From contig JAPFFF010000007.1 of the NCBI GenBank assembly GCA_039105265.1, forward strand, positions 3,596,001 through 3,660,000: a DNA stretch of 64,000 nucleotides. Direction: 5' to 3'. Positions 9,464-17,653 of this stretch are shown here, piece by piece. Position 1 is the stretch's first letter, and every line of letters starts with the position of its first letter. Position numbers and translations under genes: made by a program. The stretch comes from Tritrichomonas musculus (taxonomy: Eukaryota; Parabasalia; Tritrichomonadida; Tritrichomonadidae). The notes below the pieces were generated by a model. That model searched no databases, was not told the origin of the DNA, and was given only the letters and a program-made list of their open reading frames with translations.

Positions 9464-12028
9464 ATGTCAAAACAAGATAAAAATAATTCATCTGATAGCT
9501 TTGAATTAGATTTAAGTGGTAATATTGATGATGATTCTGTATTTGATAGTGAGGTATCTAAACCTGATGATGATGATGATGAACTAGAGGACCCGATAGA
9601 TTATTTTAAGAAAACGTTTCTCAGTACATACAAACTAGAACACCCCAATGATTTAATTAATTTGTTGTATCAAATACAAAACAATGAATATACAGGAAGA
9701 GGTGTCGGAAAGATTCGTGAAATGAAAGTTAAGTTTCGACGATTTGTTTCATTGATGAACAAAATCAATGCAGGAATTAAAAGTAAAGGTAATCAATTCA
9801 TTAGTTTAAGAGAGTACACAACAGATAAAAAAAGTCTTGATACAATCATCAATTACTTTAATATTGTTGTCAACGATGATTTAAATTATAGCTCTGATGG
9901 TTTTCGTTCATCACCCATCAAACCTCCGCGAAAGCATCATACACCACAAACCACCAAAGGAAGAAGAAAGAGAACAAGCATACATGAACCAACACCTGAC
10001 AGCAGTAAACGAAGAACACCAAGAAGAAAACGCATAACTCCGAGTGATTCTGATGAATTACTGAATACAAGTTTTTTGGAGCAAGATGATTCACTACCAT
10101 CAATATCATTTAACTTCCCAGAATTAGAAGAAGAGGAGGAAGATAACCTATCAGCCTTGTTGTTATCTCCTTATGATTTGGTAGATGATGACATTGAATT
10201 GCTCAAACAATTAGGCTATAATCAACCATGGCTCAATGTACTACCAAGATGTTATGAAGCAGCAAAGAAACCACAAAACAAACTTGATGAACAAGCAAAG
10301 GAAAACGTTGATGCATTACATCAAATACTTGAAACTATCAGAGACAAGATGAAGAGAAACATTGATATAACCAATGAACGAAAATCAATTACAGGCTTAT
10401 CATCATTCTTCAGAGTGTTTGACACAATCATTAATAAAAAACCTATCAAAGGCTCTGATGTCATACAACCAATCAAACCACCATCAATGAAACCAATCCC
10501 ATTTGTGAAACCAAATGATGTTGTTAATAATTTTTCAGCATCTAAAAGAGTCATGACAGACGCAGACGATTTTTCGCAGTCATTTGTTTTCGATAGAGAA
10601 GATGGTGATGACCTCAATCAAACATTCACTGAATACGCTCAACAAGCAAATAAACCAAAGAAGCATGGCAAGTTCATTGATGGTGATAAAGTTGAATTTA
10701 ATCAAAAAATATTTAAACCTGGAAATCCATTTGCACAAAAAATAACCGATGATGAAATCAATGCTTTAATTAAAAATGCTAAAGCAGCAACAGTAAGAGG
10801 TAAGCGTGAGGACAGAGATGCCCCAACCGTTCTTGAAAACATCGATAGAGATTTCACAAACCTTAACATTCAATCACCCGCCAAGAGTTCAACATACTAT
10901 AAACAAAACTTCCTTGATTTAATCATTAATGGTAATTATAGAATCAAATACATTCCTGCCGCCTCAACCAGAGACCAAGCAACAATATACTGTCATACAC
11001 ATCTTGACCAAGACGGAAAGCCAAAATATCGTTTACTTCCTACAAACGCTATGGACCCAAATGGTGAAACAATAACAGACCTGAACGGAGATAAGATTGA
11101 TGATATTGTATTAGTTGATAAGAAAGGCGTGCCACAAATCATAAACGGATATAAACTTGTATTTGCTTCTCCTTATAAGAAAGTATGGAAGACAGTTGTC
11201 AAATCAGCAGAAGAAAGGAAAGCTAAACCGTTCAATGTTTGGCTCAATGAACAATTCAATAAATCAAAGGATTCCGTAGATTGGGAGAAAGGTGAATATA
11301 TTATTAATCCAAATGAAACCATCCAGAAATATACAGAATTCTATCACAATGAACTCGGTTTGGGTAAGCCAAAAGTCAGCAAACGATTAAGTCCTTCATC
11401 ATATTGGTCAAGCTATTTCGCAAAGGTTTGGAAAGTCTTCTGGCAATTATTCCCACAATACAAACCATTAACAAGAATCATTTCATACCTTTCAGTTTCA
11501 AATGTACTGTTTTGTATTTACTTTGATAACAATGTCAAGAAAGAGATTGAAAAAGGCGGTCAGCCAATGAATTACATTCAATGGTTGGCATGGAAGAAAA
11601 TCAACAAATCAAAGTACAATCAAATGATTGGTAAGCGAATGACAACATTCATCAATAATTTGTCAAAGGTCATTAACTTTGAAAGCGGTGAATTCAATCC
11701 TAATAGAAGTGCTTGGGAAGGAATGCCAATCGCTTTCATTCAATCAATGGAATCATTGATACTATCATACTTAGTAAATGTCAGTATGAATGACAAGCAG
11801 AGACCCCAAAAACTGGCTGAAAAGACTCAATTAGCTGCTGAAATACCAACAGAAGAGATAAGAGAAAATAAAGAAGAATATAATCGAATAATCAATAACT
11901 TGATTGATAAAATCTATGGTCAACAATGTGGATATCTCGAATATAAGGAAAAACTAAATGCACAGAAGAAAGACCAATTAAGTAATGTAAACAGATACGA
12001 TATTGATATATTTCAAGAAGAAGCATGA
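9464..12028 (+). CDS. p854, conserved element protein of unknown function
   Basis: 854 residues, function not recognised. The N-terminal part is acidic and low-complexity, followed by a strongly basic Ser/Pro patch (KGRRKRTSIHEPTPDSSKRR, about residues 165-195) that could be a nuclear signal or nucleic-acid tail. The C-terminal ~370 residues form the conserved domain, starting NFLDLIINGNYRIKYIP and containing DLNGDKIDDIVLVD near residue 540, a D-x-N-x-D-x-x-D-D pattern like Ca-binding loops. The domain is retained in the B homologues (924 and 603+ residues). The size and constant divergence from the fibre gene suggest a structural role, inferred only. Confidence 0.75.
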   Translation: MSKQDKNNSSDSFELDLSGNIDDDSVFDSEVSKPDDDDDELEDPIDYFKKTFLSTYKLEHPNDLINLLYQIQNNEYTGRGVGKIREMKVKFRRFVSLMNKINAGIKSKGNQFISLREYTTDKKSLDTIINYFNIVVNDDLNYSSDGFRSSPIKPPRKHHTPQTTKGRRKRTSIHEPTPDSSKRRTPRRKRITPSDSDELLNTSFLEQDDSLPSISFNFPELEEEEEDNLSALLLSPYDLVDDDIELLKQLGYNQPWLNVLPRCYEAAKKPQNKLDEQAKENVDALHQILETIRDKMKRNIDITNERKSITGLSSFFRVFDTIINKKPIKGSDVIQPIKPPSMKPIPFVKPNDVVNNFSASKRVMTDADDFSQSFVFDREDGDDLNQTFTEYAQQANKPKKHGKFIDGDKVEFNQKIFKPGNPFAQKITDDEINALIKNAKAATVRGKREDRDAPTVLENIDRDFTNLNIQSPAKSSTYYKQNFLDLIINGNYRIKYIPAASTRDQATIYCHTHLDQDGKPKYRLLPTNAMDPNGETITDLNGDKIDDIVLVDKKGVPQIINGYKLVFASPYKKVWKTVVKSAEERKAKPFNVWLNEQFNKSKDSVDWEKGEYIINPNETIQKYTEFYHNELGLGKPKVSKRLSPSSYWSSYFAKVWKVFWQLFPQYKPLTRIISYLSVSNVLFCIYFDNNVKKEIEKGGQPMNYIQWLAWKKINKSKYNQMIGKRMTTFINNLSKVINFESGEFNPNRSAWEGMPIAFIQSMESLILSYLVNVSMNDKQRPQKLAEKTQLAAEIPTEEIRENKEEYNRIINNLIDKIYGQQCGYLEYKEKLNAQKKDQLSNVNRYDIDIFQEEA

Positions 12029-12081
12029 ATCAGAGAATAAAAATAAATGAAATGATATTCATTGAATCATGTTGATTGCTT

Positions 12082-12612
12082 TTATTTTTGTTCACTCATT
12101 TTGCGTTTTGGTCTTCGATGTTTGGATGTGTTGAGTCTACGTGTTGGACTCAAATCAGCATCAAACGGAGTGATTTCAGTTTTATCAAGTGATTCATCGG
12201 TGTTTCTCAATTGATTCCAATACCTCGAATCATTCCAAATCATCGACGGTGAAGGAGGGTTTGGTTGTTGAATGAATGATGATTTGATTCTGTTGATTCG
12301 TTGTTTAGCTTTTATTGAATCAACTTGTCTTTGTTTTTCTTTGGCATATACTTCATATATTGGGTCATCTTGTAATTGCTCAAATAACTTCTCTCTTATT
12401 CGAACTCTTCTTTCGAGAGCAGGATGTTGTTTAAATGTTGGTGGCGGGCTTCTTATGTTTCTGAATTTGCGAGGAATATAATAATCACATGTCGGGGGTG
12501 GTCCTTCAGTGATGTTAACGAATTTTGGTGTGTTTGGATAGTATTCAGGTGGTTTATATGATGAAGGTCCAAAAAAAGCTTCAAACACTGGAGGTGAATG
12601 ATTGTTATTCAT
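12082..12612 (-). CDS. p176, proline-rich basic protein
   Basis: 176 residues, unrecognised. The N-terminal third is Pro/Tyr-rich (PPVFEAFFGPSSYKPPEYYP), the middle is a charged helix (ERRVRIREKLFEQLQDD), and the tail is basic (RRLNTSKHRRPKRKMSEQK). It is convergent with p854 and followed by p116 with only a few bases between. It occupies the position of p487/p493 in B. A copy in A2 is nearly identical. Confidence 0.65.
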   Translation of the reverse strand: MNNNHSPPVFEAFFGPSSYKPPEYYPNTPKFVNITEGPPPTCDYYIPRKFRNIRSPPPTFKQHPALERRVRIREKLFEQLQDDPIYEVYAKEKQRQVDSIKAKQRINRIKSSFIQQPNPPSPSMIWNDSRYWNQLRNTDESLDKTEITPFDADLSPTRRLNTSKHRRPKRKMSEQK

Positions 12613-12619
12613 TTTGAAT

Positions 12620-12970
12620 TCAATAAATTAATAAGCAACTGAATATAAATGATTCAGGTTCAATAACGTTTCCTTTCATGTCTGTGAACCATAAATGATA
12701 TTCTTTTTTTGTGTTGTTCAGACACTCATATTTCCTGTATTTCGTTTGTCTTCTGTTGGCAAGCATTATGAAATGGTCGCAGAAAGGCATGAATTCAACG
12801 ATATCTGAATGAACCATCAAATCACCAACAATATGTTGATTGACAACAGCCCCACAATACTGAACAACAATGTACTTCTTGTTGCGACTATAAACGAAAT
12901 CATCAGGAAGAATAAAATCTTTTGATTGTGTGTGATAGTATCGTTTTGTGATTTGTTGTTTAGCTTTCAT
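12620..12970 (-). CDS. p116, conserved protein downstream of integrase
   Basis: 116 residues. Strongly conserved in A and B (KYIVVQY.GA, GDLMVHSDIVEF, DHFIMLANRRQTKYRKYE, LWFTD..GN, SCLLIY). The alternating hydrophobic pattern suggests a beta-sandwich; a minor capsid role is possible but unproven. The start chosen is the ATG at 12970, because it aligns with the B homologue and overlaps the integrase stop by 11 nt (ATGAAAGCTAA), suggesting linked translation. Confidence 0.75.
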   Translation of the reverse strand: MKAKQQITKRYYHTQSKDFILPDDFVYSRNKKYIVVQYCGAVVNQHIVGDLMVHSDIVEFMPFCDHFIMLANRRQTKYRKYECLNNTKKEYHLWFTDMKGNVIEPESFIFSCLLIY

Positions 12971-14075
12971 TTTGCGTTTTATAAGCCAAAAAGAATATTT
13001 TATAATCATCATTCAAATCATCTATTGATGAACAAACATATTTTGTGTACATGATTGGTACAGTTATTATTGTTTTATTCTTCCGTGTTTTGTTAGTTTG
13101 ACGCAAAGGATTTAATAGTTTACATTTAACGTTTCCAGACTCATAGCAAATGAATTCAGCGAGTTCATTGAACACTCTTCTTCGCTTTTCATGTTTCTTT
13201 TCTGTTTTTCCGTAATCGGTGTGAATGAGTATTATATTTTTGGGTTTATATGATAGAAGACCTTTAAATCGTTGTTTTTGTTGAATCTCTTTCAATTGCA
13301 TTGATTTCGCTCTTATGTATTGCCATTCAAGGTCGCGGTCATCTTGCATCTGTTGAGGTGTTAGATAAATGTATTTTGATTGTCGTTTGTCAAGGTATTC
13401 ATCAGTTTCTTCATCAAATGATGTGTATAAAGGATTCAATAAGCGAAGAGATGAATGAGGCGTGTTATTGTACCATTCAACCATTTGTTGCATCAATACA
13501 TTGTTTGTCATTCGTTGTTGTGATTGACCAAAAGCATTTCTTAATGTTCTGATTACTGCATCAACACATTTATGTGCATTCGTGAAAGGTGAATCATCAA
13601 TGATTAACTTTATTTTGTTAGGAGCTTTGAATTTAATTGATGGTTTGTCTGATTGATATCGCTCTTTACCGTTGCAATAACTTTTGAATGCATTTGATAT
13701 GAAAGCCTTTTCACCATCACATTTAATTGTTTCGATTCTGATATTCCTTTTATTGACTAGTTTATCAATTACTTTGATTACATACAACTCAGATTTGTAA
13801 TCAATTGGTTCAACAATTAAGTATTTGGTGTTTACATTGATTAGGACGAGATAAGCTTTGTTTAATGCAAACATTATATCGATTTCGTACGCATACGGTT
13901 CAAATGAGAAGTCTGGTTTTGATAGTTTCTTTACTGTTTTCAATTGGTAATCTGGTATATAGGGCTCTGTTTTAATGTTTGTGTCTTTGATGTATTTGTA
14001 TTTAGATTTGAAAGGATAATTGATTGATTCTTTGTAGCTGCGTGCACTCGCTTCATCTTCGATGTATTCATTCAT
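12960..14075 (-). CDS. Retroviral-type DDE integrase, A1
   Basis: 371 residues. RNase-H-fold integrase core: acidic residues D66 (YEIDIMF), D120 (IKCDGEKAF) and D172 in the VDAVIRTLRN helix, with NNTPHSSL following as in retroviral/Polinton integrases. The C-terminal SH3- or chromo-like part includes KPKNIILIHTDYGKTEKK and VKCKLLNP. The family inserts element DNA with 6-bp target duplications. The start at 14075 follows a TTTATTTTTG motif 9 bp upstream and aligns with A2. p116 overlaps its stop. Confidence 0.9.
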   Translation of the reverse strand: MNEYIEDEASARSYKESINYPFKSKYKYIKDTNIKTEPYIPDYQLKTVKKLSKPDFSFEPYAYEIDIMFALNKAYLVLINVNTKYLIVEPIDYKSELYVIKVIDKLVNKRNIRIETIKCDGEKAFISNAFKSYCNGKERYQSDKPSIKFKAPNKIKLIIDDSPFTNAHKCVDAVIRTLRNAFGQSQQRMTNNVLMQQMVEWYNNTPHSSLRLLNPLYTSFDEETDEYLDKRQSKYIYLTPQQMQDDRDLEWQYIRAKSMQLKEIQQKQRFKGLLSYKPKNIILIHTDYGKTEKKHEKRRRVFNELAEFICYESGNVKCKLLNPLRQTNKTRKNKTIITVPIMYTKYVCSSIDDLNDDYKIFFLAYKTQNES

Positions 14076-14162
14076 TTGAATTGCAAAAATAAAGCATTCA
14101 TTTATGAAGGAACTCTGTTCCCTTTTGCAAAGCAAAATGATTATTTAATGAAATCAATTCAT

Positions 14163-16106
14163 TTATTCATTTGCTTGACTTCCTTTTGGTGTTTCATCAT
14201 CAACATATTCTAAACCTTCGAGTGATAGTTTAAAGTAAGAGTCCCTAGTTATCCATAATTGAGTTGGTGGTGGTCTGGTGATGGTTCCATCTGGCTCAAC
14301 AACATTGTAATATGTATCATCAGCTCCTGTATAGATAGGCATTCCATTAACTTGTATTTGTACGTTTCCAAATCCCCCATCAAGTCCGTCATAACAATAT
14401 CCTGCGCTTGCTCGTTCAGTTTGAATGTTGAAAACAAATGATGTTGCATCACTGATTGTGTTGTTGTATCTCTTACCGTTCGCGTCATTCTTTGGCATTG
14501 TCATCGAATCCTCAAATTCCTTTGTGCATGAAAGAGTGATTGCATCTAAATCACCAGCTGTTAATTGATTTTCAAAGAATCGTGCACCAATAGTTGAAAC
14601 GTTTTCGTCTGGGAAGTTCTTTCCACCAATATTCAAGAAACAGTTTTGATAAACTGGGTTTTCAAAGACAGTTAAATCATTATGATGCTTTGGAAACATG
14701 ATTGATAAATTAGTTGCATTGATTAATGGGATATTCAATGTTGACTTGATTCCGTTTGCTGCTGGAGCGATTGGGAAAGCATGATAATCAACTTTTTGTG
14801 AAGGAATGATTAAACCTTGTCTTAAAATGTCTTCAATTCCTTGTCTTGTAGCTTCACAAACACCAAAGCCTTGCATATTAGATTTACAAGCTGTGATTGT
14901 CATTCGATTAACAGTTAATGTTGCTGTTTGTTTTGAATAATGAGCACTCATCAACTTGTTGGCTTCAGTTTTAGATACAAAGTTAACGTAAACATGACCT
15001 GCATGTGATGGTTGAGGTAATTTACCATGTTCTTTGGTATAATGGGCTTGACAAATTGCTTTATTATCATCAGTCTTTTCAATTCCAAGTTCAGTAAATT
15101 CATCATCAGTAAAGCTAAATATTAATGAACAATTTTCAATCAGTTCATCGAAATCACCTCCAGATGCAGATACGTATTGTTCTCTAACTTCATACTTCAA
15201 TTGATATTTAGTTGGTGTTGGTTCAGGTGATGGTGGGTCTGGATTGTCTCCAGGTCCTGGTATCACAGCTTGATTACCAATTTGTGTGAATTGATGTTTG
15301 AGGTGTCCTCGTGCCTTGATTTCCTTTAGTCTGTTTAATTCTTCCATCGATATTGAATCATTATCTTCAAGAAATACTTTTGCTTCAGCAACTGTGTAAG
15401 GGTCTAATACTGCCCAAACAAGACCAGCTGGACTAACTTGAAAACGAATTGATAAATCACCAATGATTCCATTAGGGAATAAATCAAATGCTTGTAATGC
15501 GAGCAAATCATCAAAAGGAACATTCAAATCAAATTCAACTTCACTTCTTCCTGTGTTCTTAAATGAATTCAAGTTGACATAAGCTCCTGCATGTGTCTGT
15601 GAATAGTTGCTAATGTTTTCCCACAATGAATGAACGAATCTGCGACGTTTCTTCTCGGCTTCTGGTTTAACTGAAGAATATAAGAAGCCCTCACGAATGC
15701 ATTCATTCTGTTGGTATCCGACATTGACATTATTATGAAGAATCTCTAACCTGTCAAACAACTGGTTTGATGATTTGAAACCGACAAACAGTTTGTACAA
15801 GTTGTTGGGGTCATTGATTTCATTTAATTTACTCATATCTGTGTTCAATGATAAATCTAATTTAACGTGAAATGTTAAGAAACCTTTATCAATATCACTT
15901 ACGAAATGGTCAGGATGTGTTAAACTTATTTGCGAATATTGACCGGCTGTAAACGGTGCCGGTTGGTCATGACAGTCAACAGTTCTAAATGAAAATGAAC
16001 GTGTACCGTCATTGACATTAATCATGTTTCTCATCTCTTCAAATGCATGAAGAACGTTTCCTGTTTCAGTGCGAAGATTATGGGCTCTCTCGTTTCTGTA
16101 TAACAT
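14163..16106 (-). CDS. Major capsid protein candidate, A1
   Basis: 647 residues. Starts MLYRNERAHNLRTE, with conserved SFRTVDCHDQPAPF and SQISLTHPDHF. Length, beta-rich composition, strong conservation in A and B and pairing with an amphipathic peptide gene fit the double jelly-roll major capsid protein of Mavericks; no motif alone proves this. Residues about 290-395 (PGPGDNPDPPSPEPTPTKY onward) form an insertion domain that B1 and B2 share almost base for base, while B3 has a different one. The C-terminal ~75 residues differ locally from A2. It is divergent from the 84-residue peptide gene with about 50 bp between. Confidence 0.65.
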   Translation of the reverse strand: MLYRNERAHNLRTETGNVLHAFEEMRNMINVNDGTRSFSFRTVDCHDQPAPFTAGQYSQISLTHPDHFVSDIDKGFLTFHVKLDLSLNTDMSKLNEINDPNNLYKLFVGFKSSNQLFDRLEILHNNVNVGYQQNECIREGFLYSSVKPEAEKKRRRFVHSLWENISNYSQTHAGAYVNLNSFKNTGRSEVEFDLNVPFDDLLALQAFDLFPNGIIGDLSIRFQVSPAGLVWAVLDPYTVAEAKVFLEDNDSISMEELNRLKEIKARGHLKHQFTQIGNQAVIPGPGDNPDPPSPEPTPTKYQLKYEVREQYVSASGGDFDELIENCSLIFSFTDDEFTELGIEKTDDNKAICQAHYTKEHGKLPQPSHAGHVYVNFVSKTEANKLMSAHYSKQTATLTVNRMTITACKSNMQGFGVCEATRQGIEDILRQGLIIPSQKVDYHAFPIAPAANGIKSTLNIPLINATNLSIMFPKHHNDLTVFENPVYQNCFLNIGGKNFPDENVSTIGARFFENQLTAGDLDAITLSCTKEFEDSMTMPKNDANGKRYNNTISDATSFVFNIQTERASAGYCYDGLDGGFGNVQIQVNGMPIYTGADDTYYNVVEPDGTITRPPPTQLWITRDSYFKLSLEGLEYVDDETPKGSQANE

Positions 16107-16155
16107 TTATGATTGAATAAAAAGGAAATAAAACACTTTTATCATTAATTAAATT

Positions 16156-16410
16156 ATGGGTGTCGGTATATTCAACAAAATCAAGAACGCATTTAAATCA
16201 ATTGGCGGTAAAGTTAAATCATTTGCTCAGAAAGCAGTTAAAGCAATTCCAAAAGTTGTTGATGTTGGAAAGCAAATCATGGACAGAGTTAAACCGATTA
16301 CACAATTCATTCCTGGTGTTGGTCAGGTTGTTGACGCAATTGATACAGGTTTAAATGTTGCTGACAGAGTTGGGAGATTTGGTAAATCAATACTGAATGA
16401 AGTTAAATGA
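16156..16410 (+). CDS. Amphipathic Gly/Lys-rich peptide, 84 aa
   Basis: MGVGIFNKIKNAFKSIGGKV onward: alternating basic and hydrophobic residues predict an amphipathic N-terminal helix, then a hydrophobic middle (PITQFIPGVGQVVDAIDTG). It resembles in style membrane-active minor virion proteins such as adenovirus pVI, by inference only. Divergently paired with the capsid gene in every copy. Confidence 0.65.
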   Translation: MGVGIFNKIKNAFKSIGGKVKSFAQKAVKAIPKVVDVGKQIMDRVKPITQFIPGVGQVVDAIDTGLNVADRVGRFGKSILNEVK

Positions 16411-16446
16411 AAAACAATGAAAAATAATGATTTAAATTGAATATAA

Positions 16447-16923
16447 ATGAATGAAAACATTAATGAACTTAAAGTAATAAACGAAACCATTAATGAATCA
16501 AAAGTGTTTAAATCAGTTGAAGAGTTCAATTTGTTCTATCAAAAGAATATCGAGCAAATGAAATCACAAACGACTAACTATTTGAACAAGATTTATAAAA
16601 TCATCACTAATGACGGTAATGAATACAAAATCACTAAACGTAATTGTACAGACGGTAAACGATGTGGTGGCGACATTTATTTGAAGAAAGTTGGGAACAC
16701 AATCACTAAAACACTTGAAAACGACAACATCAAAGCTGATATATCACTAATGAAAGAATCATTAAATGAATTCACTGAACAAATCAATCAATTAAACAAC
16801 AAAAATAAAATACTTGAAGAACATATCAATAAGCTTTCAAATGTTGTTGACCAACAATCAAAAGTCATTAATGAATATGTATTAAATGTTGTTGCTCCTG
16901 ACAACCACCGAATGATTAAGTGA
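16447..16923 (+). CDS. p158, coiled-coil protein
   Basis: 158 residues. N-terminal half: EEFNLFYQKNIEQMKSQTTN then YKIITNDGNEYKITKR, conserved in B. C-terminal half: heptad-rich coiled coil (ESLNEFTEQINQLNNKNKIL). Function unknown; possibly a trimeric structural or scaffold protein. Its 3' end overlaps the convergent p77 by 42 nt. Confidence 0.65.
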   Translation: MNENINELKVINETINESKVFKSVEEFNLFYQKNIEQMKSQTTNYLNKIYKIITNDGNEYKITKRNCTDGKRCGGDIYLKKVGNTITKTLENDNIKADISLMKESLNEFTEQINQLNNKNKILEEHINKLSNVVDQQSKVINEYVLNVVAPDNHRMIK

Positions 16924-17115
16924 ATCATGATGATTTAATGATTTAGTCGTTTTTGGAGGTGGTTCATGAAATATATTTCCTTTTTCATTATAACATTTCA
17001 CTGTCGGAGCTGAGTTTATTTTTGTTCTCTTCTTTTGCATCGTTAATTGTAATCTATCAAAATGGTTTTTATGCTTATCGTCATGAACGGTTCTTAATTG
17101 ATTAATAGCAGACAT
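16882..17115 (-). CDS. p77, small conserved protein
   Basis: 77 residues, unrecognised. MSAINQLRTVHDDKHKNHFD; basic N-terminal half, Pro/His-rich C-terminal half. Homologues lie at the same place in A2, B1, B2 and B3 and share an H/Y-FxRLxxxMxxxR pattern. Divergent from p75 with 14 bp between starts. Confidence 0.55.
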   Translation of the reverse strand: MSAINQLRTVHDDKHKNHFDRLQLTMQKKRTKINSAPTVKCYNEKGNIFHEPPPKTTKSLNHHDSLNHSVVVRSNNI

Positions 17116-17129
17116 TTAATTGTTATTAA

Positions 17130-17357
17130 ATGAGTGAACTAACAGAATACAAGAAAGAAATACCAGAACTAAAACGAATCAAACGAGGATTAAAAGAAAA
17201 GTGTTATGATTACAAACAATGTCTCAACAATATCAAATCAGGAATGTTGGGGTCTGATGGTCTTGCCGTTCGTGAATCTCTTATCGAAGACATCAACAGC
17301 CTCAAAAATAAAGTTCATCAACTTGAGAATGAATTAAATGAATTGTCTAATAAATGA
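17130..17357 (+). CDS. p75, coiled-coil protein at the element edge
   Basis: 75 residues: MSELTEYKKEIPELKRIKRG, conserved GMLGSDGLAVRESLIEDINS, C-terminal leucine heptads (LENELNELSNK). Conserved in all five A and B copies. The last ~70 bp lie inside the terminal inverted repeat, so a reverse copy of the gene's end also occurs at 49728-49791. Confidence 0.65.
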   Translation: MSELTEYKKEIPELKRIKRGLKEKCYDYKQCLNNIKSGMLGSDGLAVRESLIEDINSLKNKVHQLENELNELSNK

Positions 17358-17653
17358 ATCATCAATTGATGGTAATCATTAAATGAGTTCATATTATTTT
17401 TGTTCATTAGTCGTGTTGACGGCGGGCTTTAGCTCGACGGAAACCGACTGATATATACTACTAAACAAGTTCAAAGATGTAAATTCAAAGATGACGATTC
17501 AAAAGTGTCTACCCGATTTTTGAATGAAATGAGGGGCTAATTTTGAAAAAGTGGCGATTTTTTGAGTCATGGCGCCGATGTTTGGGGTCTGTAAATCCTA
17601 TGACGAGGGGGGTCATTTTTTATCCCCTGCCCAAAAGCCCCCCCTATCTCTCT
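17286..17653 (-). repeat. Right terminal inverted repeat of A1
   Basis: About 365 bp whose reverse complement matches 49448-49791 at the left of A3. It starts inside the last quarter of the p75 gene and runs to the element end. Read inward the tip is AGAGAGATAGGGG-GGGC, then a conserved GGGCAGGGGATA block. It contains a GC-richer GGCGGGCTTTAGCTCGACGG stretch and the conserved TCTACCCGATTTTTGAA block. A 5' AG at the tip fits Polintons. Beyond it sequence resumes as a B capsid gene. Confidence 0.85.
17358..17653. other. Noncoding terminal region of A1
   Basis: Inverted-repeat sequence without genes. Includes a TTATTTTTG tract that may be a 3' signal for p75, then GC-richer blocks and the terminus. 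Confidence 0.7.

Larger units (their letters stand above)
1..17653. mobile_element. Maverick/Polinton element A1 (right part; left end outside window)
   Basis: Fossil Polinton/Maverick of subfamily A. Parts in order: pPolB, free-standing HNH, KilA-N protein, fibre-like protein, p854, p176, p116, DDE integrase, capsid candidate, amphipathic peptide, p158, p77, p75, then the right terminal inverted repeat. All visible genes are open, so the part in view looks whole. Near-identity to A3 across about 11 kb indicates a recent copy. The outer end lies against a type-B capsid gene, consistent with insertion into a B element. The target-site duplication cannot be tested because the left end is not in the window. 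Confidence 0.85.
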
